DNA of 64,000 nucleotides from Rutpela maculata (lineage: Eukaryota > Arthropoda > Insecta > Coleoptera > Cerambycidae). The notes below the pieces were generated by a model. It was not told the DNA's origin. It did not search any database and worked only from the letters and a program-made list of their open reading frames with translations. Position 1 is the stretch's first letter; each line of letters opens with the position of its first letter. The stretch lies in NCBI GenBank assembly GCA_936432065.2, contig OW386291.2, positions 101,807,823 through 101,871,822 on the forward strand, in the 5' to 3' direction. Made by a program: the position numbers and the translations under genes. Shown here in pieces: positions 42,675-52,475 of the stretch.

Positions 42675-45158
42675 AAGGGCAGCAGAAATCAATACATACC
42701 ACAAAATCCTATACGGAAAATTGGATATAAAAGAAGAAAAAAGAAGTCAAGAAAATAACAAAACACCACACAGTACCTGGAATAGTTATCTACTACAGCA
42801 CGAAGACTTTCAGAAGAAATACGGTGAAGAAATAGAAAACCAACTGACAGGATAAAAATTAGACTGGACATCAATGGGCGCAAAAATAAAAATTGCAGCA
42901 AGAAAAACGTTAAAAAGAGACAGATCACCTATGAACCCGACAAGAAAAAAAAAAAAAAATAAGTACGAACAGCTAAAAAAAATGAAGGCCACAGGCAAAC
43001 AACGATCGACGGGGAACTTAAACGAAAAGCTAAAAGAATCACTGAAGGAAAAAGAGATGCGGAGAGAAATCACAATGAGGAAAAACGCAGATCATTCTTC
43101 GAAAACATAGAAACACTCCCAACAGGACAACGACTAAACCAAATCTTCAGATATCTGAAAAAATATATAAGAAACAACAGTACCCACAAGAGAAAATACA
43201 TACCAATGCAACATTGGACCAAGAAGCTGGAGAAAGAAGAGAAGGCAACTAAAGAACGAAAAAAACTAATAAAAGAAACGGACCATTGGCCCTTGGATAA
43301 GCCACCATCAAAAGATCAATTGCTAAAAATAATCGCCAGAGCTAGAAGAAACATCGCACCTGGAGTAGACAAAATAAACAACGAGCTAATACACTGCAGT
43401 ACGGAAAGGCTAAAGGAGCAAACCCTAGAAATCATCACCAGAGTATGGACAGAAACCATACCTCTGCCTACAGAATGGACCACGACTATACAAAAACCAA
43501 CTCGCCACAGAATATAGATGACCACAGAAGAATAACACTCTGCAGCATAGGATACAAATACTAAGCACAATTCCTGTTCGAGCAACCAAAGAAGTACATT
43601 GGAAGACCGCCAGACTACCAGACAGCATTCATCAAAGGCAGATCAACGGACAACCACATGTACACCACCAGAAGGATACTGGAAGAAAAATGAAGAGAAG
43701 GGACAAAACTGCACATAGTCGCTATAGATCTCCAAAAGGCATTCGACACCATCAGTCACGAGGCCATAGTCAACACCCTATATAACAAAGGAGTGCCGCA
43801 CTATCTAATAAACAAGATAATGAGGGTTTGTCTTCATGAAACCACTGCCATACAATGATTCGGACAAATGACGGAAACCAAACAAAAGGACAGAGTCAAA
43901 CAAGGATGCCCCCCATCCCCCCGACTATTCACCACGGTCCTAGATCAAGTAATACAAAACACAATAAGGGAAACACCAAATTTCAATGAAGACACGGACA
44001 CACTGAGAACCCCAATCGTACTAGCATACGCCGATGACATCCTAATTGTCGCAGAAGAAGAGCAAATTCTTAACATCCTAGAAAACATGAAACCGCATCC
44101 GGACACATCTGGGCTGACAATAAACTTCAAGAAAAGTCTAATAATGGAGCGAGACCCATCAACAAGAGAGAGTCGGATCAGTGGAGAAGAATACAGAATA
44201 GGTGACTACTCCCTAAGAACAACGAACAAACTGAAATACTTAGGAACATATCTGACGAATAAAACTGAAAAGGAGAGAAACAGTAAAGGAGAGAATAAAA
44301 ACAGCATACAGAGTCACAAGGGCAATTATACCGTTCATCGAGAAAAACAAACTATCATGGGGCCTGACCAAACGGCTGTAAATAGCCATCATACCGCCAA
44401 CTATGACATATGGAGTTAAAAACGTAGCAACAACAAAAGCCAACAGAAGAGGTTTGAGAAGAGCTGAAAGAGACATCATCCAACTACTCAGAAACACAAC
44501 AGAACAAAAACAGTGACATAAAACATCAACACTACTAGAAGGGAAGACAATCACAAAAAGGATAGAAATATACGCAATGAAGTACTGAAGACACGTCCAA
44601 AAAAGGGAACCAACACATCTACTGAAGAAAGCACTAACACTGAACAGCAGCAAACTAAAAATAGGGAGACCATATTACACGTGGAAAACAACAATCGAGA
44701 GGATCATGAACAAATTGGGAAAGAAAAACGAGGGGAAAAATGAATTCCACAAATAAATCGGAGCGATATACTCTACCAGAATTAGAAACGGAGGAATCAG
44801 AAGGCTCAGAAGAAGAAGAAGATTTATAGAAGCAGAAAAACAAAAATAGGAGCACAAACAGCAGCGACACAACGCGGCAACATATATCACAAGAAGACCC
44901 AGAAGAGACAGAAGTCCAGAACCAAAAATACAAAAAAGGGGAGCTTAAACGCTCTCTCACGACACAATGCGGTAACGCATCTCACAAATACCTACACCTC
45001 CCATCCCACATTCCTTTACTATGCGCCATGTGGTATTCGCTGCTGGCAACAAGCATGACCTTAGTCCAACCCAGTGTGGACGTAACAGGCCCAGCTGTAT
45101 AATCCTTGGGAATGGCAGAAATGCCTACCGCACGCTGGTAAATCAATCAATCAATTCG
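42675..45158 (+). pseudogene. RTE-like LINE, frame-broken, with (AATC)n tail
   Basis: The plus strand shows a Lys/Glu-rich linker (42870-43110), then WPLDKPPSKDQLLKIIARAR and APGVDKINNELIH (43290-43395), TAFIKGRSTDNH (43623-43658), VAIDLQKAFDTI (43721-43756), GCPPSPRLFTTVLDQVI, and YADDILIV at 44029-44052. Then come GLTINFKKS and KLKYLGTYLTN. After RT, KIGRPYYTWKTTIERIMNKL (44660-44720) resembles the GRP.T.W region found downstream of RT in RTE-type elements. The element ends with taaatcaatcaatcaattcg at 45139-45158, a tetranucleotide tail. Small indels and stops (e.g. near 43517, 43692, 43857) break the frame. No endonuclease was recognised upstream. Clade assignment is inference. A linker fragment of the same family lies at 24486-24780. 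Confidence 0.85.
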
Positions 45159-45325
45159 TTGCTTCGTTTATGACAAAAATGATCCATTATTTTAAAATTT
45201 TTTCACATTTTTGGCTCTATCTTTTGTCTCGACCAACTAAAAGAGTCGTCCTTTTTCATTTAATCAAAGGATAAGCCTCTAAATACTACGGTTAAGATGA
45301 TTTCAGTTTATATTTAAAAAAAAAC
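45159..45325. other. Spacer
   Basis: Short AT-rich interval between the LINE tail and the next repeat copy; nothing recognised. Confidence 0.5.
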
Positions 45326-45899
45326 CGCTGCACAAGGAATCACTACTTCCACATCCAGATTTCTATCTAAGTCTCTCACAAAGAAAAAAAATCATAAAAA
45401 ACAAGAATTTTAAGAATTTTGTGAATATCAGCGTGGCGTAAAAAAATGCGGATGAAATAAAAAAAATGGAGGCCTTTGGTTCTTGTACAGATACTAAATC
45501 ACAATCATAATGGGGTGGGGGTGGTAATGGAGGTGGCTAATGCCAAAAAAATTTTTAAAGAGCTTCTCCTATATGTACTAAATACCAATTTTATGGATTC
45601 TTTCTTGCTTTCTTTACCTATTCACCCCACTTTACCCCAATGTAACCCCCAACCCTTCAACGAAATAAAATCAAAATATAATCCAGTTCCAGATCTTGTT
45701 AAAATACATACGTGTACCAAACATGTCAATATCTTAAACGATTCCAGAGTAATCGTGCGCACAAGAAAAAGTTACAGACCGACAGATAGAAATTTTTTTT
45801 GCTCCATTTCGACGTTTCATGACATTCTAAGCCTATTTGAATAATAAAACTTTTTAATTTTTTTTTTGCGCTACTTCCACTGGATGTGGAAGTAAAATG
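45326..45899 (+). repeat. CTTCCAC-family repeat, internally deleted copy
   Basis: Starts aaccgctgcacaaggaatca, ctacttccacatccagattt and ends at the hairpin acttccactggatgtggaag. The middle is about 120 bp shorter than the copy at 40606-41300: the cccacatcggtagtgggg part is missing. The (CAGA) tract is reduced. Confidence 0.85.
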
Positions 45900-46733
45900 T
45901 TCACTTACTAGTTGGAAGTGAACTAACAGCAGAGACTGCGGTAAGGGAAATTCTCTGTGAGAGCGTATTTCTAATTCATAGTATCATGATGTAATATAGA
46001 TCTTAATATTTTAACATTTACTTGAAAAGTAAATTTTCATCATAATCCGATCATTTGATGTTATATGCTGTTTAAATAACTAAACGTTAGTGTATTGATC
46101 TTAGGTTAAGCGCTTTATCTCCCAGTAATGTTTGTAGAGCAATTTAGTGTCCAAAGTCATTGGAGCCTGGCAGGTGGGTATAGGTCATTCTGGGGTGTGA
46201 ATGTGTGGTAACCACGTCTGTTTTCGACATGAGTGTGGCAGCCAGATGAAATAGACCTGCTCCAATCCCGCACTGTCGGGTCACAAAAGCTTTGTGGTGA
46301 CGGCGTCCATAGCAACGGCCACACAAAGGGACGACATCCATCCGCAGCCGCGCCCGTTACTATTACCTTTGACGTTACAAGTATCAACTCTACATGTTTA
46401 CTGCATGTCAAACTGCCTCTCTGTTCGAACGCTTGTTACTAAATATAAAAGGATCGATACTGATTGCCGACACATGTAGGTGTAACTTTAAAAATCCGCC
46501 TCGTTGCATTCCCGTACGAATGTAAATGGAAGAACAAAAGTTGAACGGACTTTTTATTAGGTACCGGGGGAAATAGATTACAAAATCTGTGCGTAGTTAA
46601 GGGGTAAAACGATATTTAAGGTTTAATTTAATTACAAATTTAACACAATAATTAGTTTCATCACTGACTATCTGACAATAATATAACAAGTGATTAAACT
46701 AAACTGCTTAATTTTCATAGACTAAAAAAAACA
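45900..46733. other. No gene established; GC-richer patch at 46140-46440
   Basis: The patch 46140-46440 has balanced base composition and open frames on both strands (46144-46479), none with recognisable motifs. It contains no repeat found elsewhere in the window. Possible unique conserved noncoding sequence. The rest is AT-rich. Confidence 0.4.
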
Positions 46734-48437
46734 CAGGGTGTCCCGTAAGTAATGGTACATTGAGCAATGGCGGATTCCTTACGTAAAAAGATTACGATTT
46801 AACCAGACTTACCTTAGTCCAAAAGTTGATATTAACAGAGATACAGGGTGTTAAAATTAAATTTTTGTATTGTTTTTTTTAACTAATTTCTTTAAACATT
46901 GAAATATTTTAACAAAATTTGGTGATTTGGGATTTTTTGGGGTGAGGGATTCAAATCTATTTATGCTTTTGCTGTTATTTGTAGAAGGCGTCATCTACGA
47001 TAGTTTGCGTGTCGTTTATATGTCATATATTTTTGGCAATTTTTTAAACTAATTTTTAAAATAAAAATTCCCGTTTTGCTGTCTCTTTTACGTAAATGGT
47101 ATACCTTCTAAATGTCGCTACGAGTAACCGTTTTCGAGATATTTGGTTTTAAATTATTCAATCCAACTAATTTAAATTGTGATTTAGGGGTGTACAATTT
47201 TCAAATTAGGCAAAAACAAGAGACGCATCTGTCAAACCTACTTATTTTTTGTCAACGTTTTGTGTATTGTTAAAAAATATCTAACAAAATTAAGTTTAAA
47301 ATGCCAAGGCATAATTTATTTTCAAACGAAGCTATAAGCGATATGGTTTGCGTATACGCGCAAGAAAAATATAATGGAGCTCATCTTCGATATTTTAAAA
47401 TGTATCCAAATAGGAGGCAGCCGTATTTTAAATTGTATCACAATATTTATAGTAGATTGGGGAACACTGGTTCCTTTTATCCCAAACGAGATACCGTGGG
47501 ACGCCCAAAAGGTATTACTGTAGAACAGAAGGAGGAAATCTTGGTCCGTACTGCAGAAAACTCAAAAATAAGTATGAGGCGTATGGCTGCTGCTACTCGA
47601 ATAAGTAAGTCATCGATTCCAAGGATTTTTCGTCAAGAAAAGCTTTATCCGTACCATTTTACGCCTGTTCAAAATCTGCTGAAGGCAGATCTTCTAGCCA
47701 GGTTACAGTGTGCTCGTTTCTGTCATGCACAGTAAAACAGAGATCCAACGTTTTTAAATAAAGTGTTGTTTACGGACGAAGCCACCTTTACACGCAGATG
47801 TGTATTTAACTTGAGAAACAAACGTGCGTGGTACATGGAAAATCCGCATTTAGTAGTCGAACGCCACTTTCAACATGAATTTAAAATAAATATTTGGTGT
47901 GGAATTTTAGATAATCATTTTTTTGGACCGTGTATTAGTTACCACCTAATTTAAACAGTGCATTATACTTAAATTTTCTACAACCTCAGCTAGGCCAGTT
48001 CTTGGATGATAACACTATATTTAAGACAAAATATGTTTTTATGCAAGATGGAGCTCCACAGCATTTTTATATACCGGTGAGAAACTACCTAAACACAAAT
48101 TTTACTGGTCACTGGATGGGTCGTGGGGGCAAAAATTAAAAAAAATTCACCAAAAATATATGACATATAAAAGACACGCAAACTACCGTAGGTGGCGCCC
48201 ACTACAAATAGCAGCAAAAGTATAAATAGATTTCCCTCGCCTCAAAAAATCCCCAATCATCAAATTTTGTAAAAAAATTTAAATTTTAAAGAAATTGTTT
48301 AAAAAACCAAAACAAAAATTTATCTTTGACACCCTGTATCTCTGTTAATATCAACTTTTGGACTAAGGTAAGTTTGGTTAAATCGTATTAATTTTTACAT
48401 AAGGAATCAGCCATTATTCCATTGTATGTACCATTAT
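46734..48437. mobile_element. Tc1/mariner-like DDE transposon with about 300-bp inverted repeats
   Basis: Starts CAGGGTGTCCCGTAAGTAAT. The left arm to about 47050 is inverted at 48140-48435. Paired words include aatggtaca, ggattcctta, cttaccttagtccaaaagtt, gatattaacagagatacagg, aaaatttggtgatttgggat and tatgtcatatatttttgg. The right extreme end lacks the CAGGGTGTCCC start and is probably truncated. It encloses a broken transposase (47301-48120). CAGGGTGTCCC ends are usual for insect elements of this DUF4817-bearing group. Confidence 0.85.
47301..48120 (+). pseudogene. DUF4817-type DDE transposase, broken
   Basis: From the ATG at 47301 a 144-codon frame reads FSNEAISDMVCVYAQEKYNG and an RRQPYF...F..IY.RL.NTGSF segment, the insect DUF4817 helix-turn-helix region. 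GRPKG and RMAAATRISKSSIPRIFR, a second HTH, follow. A single in-frame TAA at 47733-47735 is followed in the same frame by LFTDEATFTR (first catalytic Asp) and INIWCGILDNHFFGP. A frameshift near 47980 leads to LNFLQPQL and MQDGAPQHF (second catalytic Asp), then NYLNTNFTGHWMGRGG. Coding stops there: the WPARSPDL region and the third acidic residue are missing, and right-arm sequence begins almost at once. One stop, one frameshift and loss of the third catalytic residue make it inactive. Confidence 0.85.
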
Positions 48438-48689
48438 TTATATATTCCATTGTATGTACCTGTATATCATTTATAAAAAACAAACTAAAAACATACTTTT
48501 CGTCGATTTGTTAAATTTTTTGTATAGTTGTTGCACATTCTATGAGATACTCTTCGCGGTGTTTTTGTAAATAATATCAGTTTTAGACAGTTTTAACCAA
48601 CCTAGTTGGAGAAACATTTGTCAATGCAAAATAAAATTAAAAAAAAAAGTTATAATTTCTTTTTTAATGTTACAACCTTATGCGTGCTT
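48438..48689. other. Spacer
   Basis: AT-rich with no recognised feature. The phrase gtgcttcgaacccgcgatcc at 48685-48704 resembles an inverted tRNA T-arm but lacks the rest of a tRNA. Confidence 0.45.
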
Positions 48690-49560
48690 CGAACCCGCGA
48701 TCCTTAGATTTGTTATGTAGAAACAAACAAAGATCAGTTTAAAGATTGACTAGTTATCTTTAATTTTGTTCCCTAGAATTGTTGATGGAAATGTCACAGT
48801 TTCTAAGAAATTCAACATTTTATACTAAATACTTCATCCTAAAAACGGTTGGATGTCATCTATAAAATTAAATATCTCTGAAACTATCAACCCTACACGA
48901 ATATTAAAGAAAAAAAACAAATTCATTCTCAGTTTATAAACTTCATTTTTGATGTCCAGCATATTTTCTCTAAAACTAACATTTATGGAGATATTTGCAG
49001 AGAAACAAAAATGTTACGTTTTTCTAAAATCCTTTTACAGTTTAAAATGCAATTTTTTGTTCTAAAGCACGCACTGTAAGCGGACAAAAAAATTTGACCG
49101 TCTAGATGATATTATATATATTAACGAAAAATAGTATATGGAAATATATTTTTTTAATTACTGATTACTTACATTAACAAAACGGCGCCGTTTTTATTAA
49201 GAAAGTGTGAAAAAGTACATTGTTTCTGTCATAACTTCTTTGTTTTTTTGTGCTATAGAAATTAAAAAAAATCATTTGAAAGCCTAATTAATCTTTCATT
49301 TTGGTTTTTGACGTAGGCACCATAGTTTCTGAGATATTTAACTTCATTTTATTTATAAACGTTCGGACGCCACCTTTATACTTCTAGATCTCCGAAACCA
49401 TTAACTCTACAGAAATTAGAAAAAAAATAAATTCATCCTCAATTTAGTAGCTTTCTTATTTGTCTCTAGCATGTTTTCGTTCAATGTAATAACCTTTCGA
49501 GTTATTTGACAAAACCTGTTTCAAGCTAAAATCACAATTTTCTAGTGGTTATAACTTAAA
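48690..49560 (+). repeat. Two diverged tandem units of a roughly 500-bp repeat
   Basis: 48700-49080 and 49220-49560 share an order of words: gtagaaa/atagaaa, ttaattttgtt/ttcattttggtt, atttctgagatatt-like, aaacggt/aacgttcgga, tctctgaaac/tctccgaaacc, caaccctaca/aactctacag, tccagcatatttt/tctagcatgtttt. The first unit also matches 20280-20500. No coding. It may be part of an old, larger element. Confidence 0.65.
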
Positions 49561-49837
49561 GACTATCGATTTACATGAAAAGTTACATAGAACATTTTCT
49601 TCTTAAAATCTGAATCTCTTTCAGCTCCAACGTTTTTGCTTTTTTTTTTTTTTAGTCGCCACCCCCTGAAAAGGGATGGAATCCACCTCCTATAAATTAG
49701 CAAGCCACCGCATAATATAGAAACTTTTCCTTGATGCGTTTACTATTAAGTTGCCAAAAATGAACGAAATCCGTTTCATATGACATTATTCTGAAGTTAA
49801 AACCTCTGGTAATGTACTAATTCTGGTCTACGTATTT
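49561..49837. other. Spacer, repeat-like
   Basis: Contains cgccaccccctgaaaaggga, faintly like 19975-19996. No coding. Confidence 0.4.
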
Positions 49838-50553
49838 TCATTACTTCCACATCTAGTGGAAGTATAGTAACGACAAAAAAATTTTTTTAAATTTTTGTTG
49901 TTCAAATAGGCTTAAAATGCCATGAAACGTCGAGATTTTAGTTTGAGCGAAAAAAAAAATTCTGTCTGTCTGTCGGTCGGTCTGTCTGTCGGTCTGTCTG
50001 TAACTTTTTTTTGTGCGCACGTTTACTCTGGAACCGTTTAAGATATTGACTTGAAATTTGGTACACGTATGTACTTTAACGAGATCTGGAACTAGATTAT
50101 ATTTTCATGTTGTTCCGTTGGGGGGTGAATTGGGGTAAATTTGGGGTAAATGGATAAATCAAGCAGGTAAGAGTCGATAAAATTGGTATTTAGTATATAC
50201 AAGAAAAACTAGGGTTTCAAAAAAATTGTTGGCATTAGCCACCCACATTACCACCCCCACCCCCTTATTAAAGGGGATAAAAAAAAATTGTGATTTAGTG
50301 TATGTACAAGAACCAGAAACCTCAAAATATTTTTTTACTTCATCCACCCCCCACTACCACCCCCCTATCACCAACCCCACCCCACTACCGATCTGGGGTA
50401 TCATTTTATGAGTTTTTGAGGTAGAGGATTTCAAATATTATATTATTAAAGTTCCATAAACAATTATTTCCACACACAAAGTTTTTTCGTTGTGAGTGAC
50501 TTGGATAGAGAATCTGGATGTGGAAGTAGTGATTCCTTGGGCAGCGGTTTTTT
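49838..50553 (-). repeat. CTTCCAC-family repeat, fullest minus-strand copy
   Basis: On the plus strand it begins with the hairpin acttccacatctagtggaag and continues catgaaacgtcgagatttta, a GTCT/GTCG tetranucleotide tract at 49963-50001, gtgcgcacgtttactctgga, tggtacacgtatgtacttta, the ccacccccacccccttatta module, ccactaccgatctggggtat and ctggatgtggaagtagtgat, ending ccttgggcagcggtttttta. This is the exact reverse of 40606-41300, about 90% similar by eye. The 62-codon frame appears on the minus strand at 50159-50347. Confidence 0.9.
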
Positions 50554-50819
50554 ATTTACATGTCGCTTATGAATCTTTTTGGCAATACCAATTCAAAAGT
50601 AGTAAAATATTCTTCTTTCTTTATTAAAATAGAAATGTCAAGAAATGACAAATTGATATTTTAAATGTGGGGCCACCTGTCAACATATTATTTTAATATT
50701 GGTAAATAACGTAAATATATTTTGCTTATAATGAAAAACTTTTTATTCACAAGTGATTAAAATAGTAATATATGCAACAAGTGCATAAAGTGTTAGCTTT
50801 TTCACGAAGTTTGATGTAC
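50554..50819. other. Spacer
   Basis: AT-rich interval between the CTTCCAC-family copy and the hAT MITE; nothing recognised. Confidence 0.5.
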
Positions 50820-50827
50820 GAGGTAGG

Positions 50828-51069
50828 CATGGGCGCAGCCAGGGGGGGGGAGCCATACCCCCCAAGCCGTCTTCCATGAGCCAAAAAATAAAGAAGCAGT
50901 ACAAAGCAGTATCTAAATTATCCCTTGAAATTGTAATTAATGCCAATATTATCTAATAGAGGAATCTACATACACATCCGTTTTCAACCATTTTCTGAAA
51001 AATTTTCCTCATCCTCTGAGGAGGTCGGTTCTATTGCCCCCCCAGATGCATTTTCTGGCTGCGCCACTG
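50828..51069. mobile_element. 242-bp hAT-type MITE with perfect 8-bp target duplication
   Basis: The left end CATGGGCGCAGCCAG (50828-50842) and right end CTGGCTGCGCCACTG (51055-51069) are inverted relatives of the hAT-style CAGTGGCGCAGCCAG. The 8-mer gaggtagg flanks both sides (50820-50827 and 51070-51077), the target size expected for hAT. Runs of G on the left and C on the right lie just inside the TIRs. There is no coding capacity. Confidence 0.9.
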
Positions 51070-51077
51070 GAGGTAGG

Positions 51078-51412
51078 TGAGTGCGGCAATTGAAAAAAAA
51101 TGCAGTTTATAGTCTATCTAATATACAATGCAACATACAATATTTTATCTACGACTATCCGTAATATTCATATTTAAATAAAGAAATTTCAAAATTAAGT
51201 TAAACTTCAAAACACTAATCCACAACTACAATTGTTTTCAATGCACCCTTAGATCCGACTATACACAAGTGTGAAGTTATGTTACTTTTTTACACTTTTT
51301 GCTTCTTTTCACTGTTACCATAAACATATGTTTTACGCACAAAAAAAAATAATGAAAAAAGTAGTACAGTTTTTTTGAAAGTCGTAGAAAAAAGAAATTA
51401 TCCATCTGTATT
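51078..51412. other. No gene seen
   Basis: AT-rich sequence without motifs between the hAT MITE and the SINE. Confidence 0.5.
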
Positions 51413-51630
51413 TACCGACACGGTAGCTCAGTCAGCTAAGATGTATTGTGGGAATATGCTGGGCGCACTGTCTATCGCGTACTGAGTTCGATCCCCAACC
51501 CCAGCACTGACAATGTCTGTGGGTATGGATGTATGTCTGCGTTTTTCTAAATGTGTAACCCTTCCGTGCAGTCTTAGAGATTTGTGGTGTATTTATGTGT
51601 TGTATTAATAAAAAGTGTTGCTCTAGAAAG
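51413..51630 (+). mobile_element. tRNA-derived SINE
   Basis: The head reads cacggtagctcagtcagc, with a box A-like TAGCTCAGTCAG at 51424-51435, and continues to a box B-like AGTTCGATCCC at 51485-51495. The spacing of about 50 bp fits the internal RNA polymerase III promoter of a tRNA. The clover leaf is imperfect, so it is not a functional tRNA gene. A tRNA-unrelated body (ctgtgggtatggatgtatgt ... cttccgtgcagtcttag) follows and ends in an A-rich taataaaaag near 51620. This is the layout of a tRNA-derived SINE. Only one copy was noticed in the window, and its LINE partner is not identified. Confidence 0.75.
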
Positions 51631-52475
51631 AAATGTCCATTATTATATGGTGCCTTTATATGTAGGTATTGGAAAAATTTATTTATTACGTTAAAACTAA
51701 TGAGATAACCGTTCTGATTTTTGCAGTGTTTGGTAACTGGAAATATGTCTTCGTTCTTCTTTGGAGACGCGCTGGAATATAGTTATCAACATGTATCCAC
51801 TGCAAGCTTGCAATTATGATTTTAGTAAATGTTGACATAAAAACAATACAACGTATATCACGTAGACATTATATGCACTGTCTGCATGCAACTTTTAATG
51901 AAAGCTGTATTAATTTACGTCGCCTACGTGAAGCTTATTATGTGCGATATTACTTTTTGCGAAATGATACGTAATTAAAATAAATTAACTACCTTAATTT
52001 AAAATTATTAATATGTATTCCATGCCCATGCAAATCAGAACACAGTTATAAATAAATACAAATAAATATTTTGCAATTATAATTTTAATAGGCACATGTT
52101 ATATTTTCCTTCATCGATATTAAAGTATATTAAAGGGTCAAAAGTAATACGAGTTTGTGTTATTATTGCTCTCAATTCCAATTTTATATTACATTACTAC
52201 TTAATTTGTTACTGATGGATTGTAATTTAATAAAAATCATTATTGTGCCATTATATTAACAATTTCTATACTTTGCTTCAGTTGTACTATGGTCAAAAAA
52301 ATGTTTAATTTCTATTCTATTTACAAACGTTCATGCTGTTAACTATTTCTTGAATAAATAATTTTTAGAATCGATCTAAAGTATTTCAAGAATCACAACG
52401 TACAATATATAAGTTCTCTTAGTTAGAGTAGTTATAATAGACTAGAATTTCGTTCGGGTGGAACTTCGTCTGCGT
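51631..52475. other. No gene seen
   Basis: About 850 bp of AT-rich sequence with no recognised repeats or coding. Confidence 0.5.

Noticed and set aside
44240..44960. Membrane-protein-like minus-strand frames
   Set aside because: Opposite strand of the 42.7-kb LINE; low-complexity hydrophobic translation of an A-rich sense strand.
48685..48704. Inverted tRNA T-arm-like string ttcgaacccgcgatcc
   Set aside because: No D-arm, anticodon arm or acceptor stem at the expected distance; the stem has a mismatch.
51413..51500. Functional tRNA gene
   Set aside because: Box A and box B are present, but the clover leaf and acceptor stem do not pair and a long unrelated body follows, so a SINE fits better.
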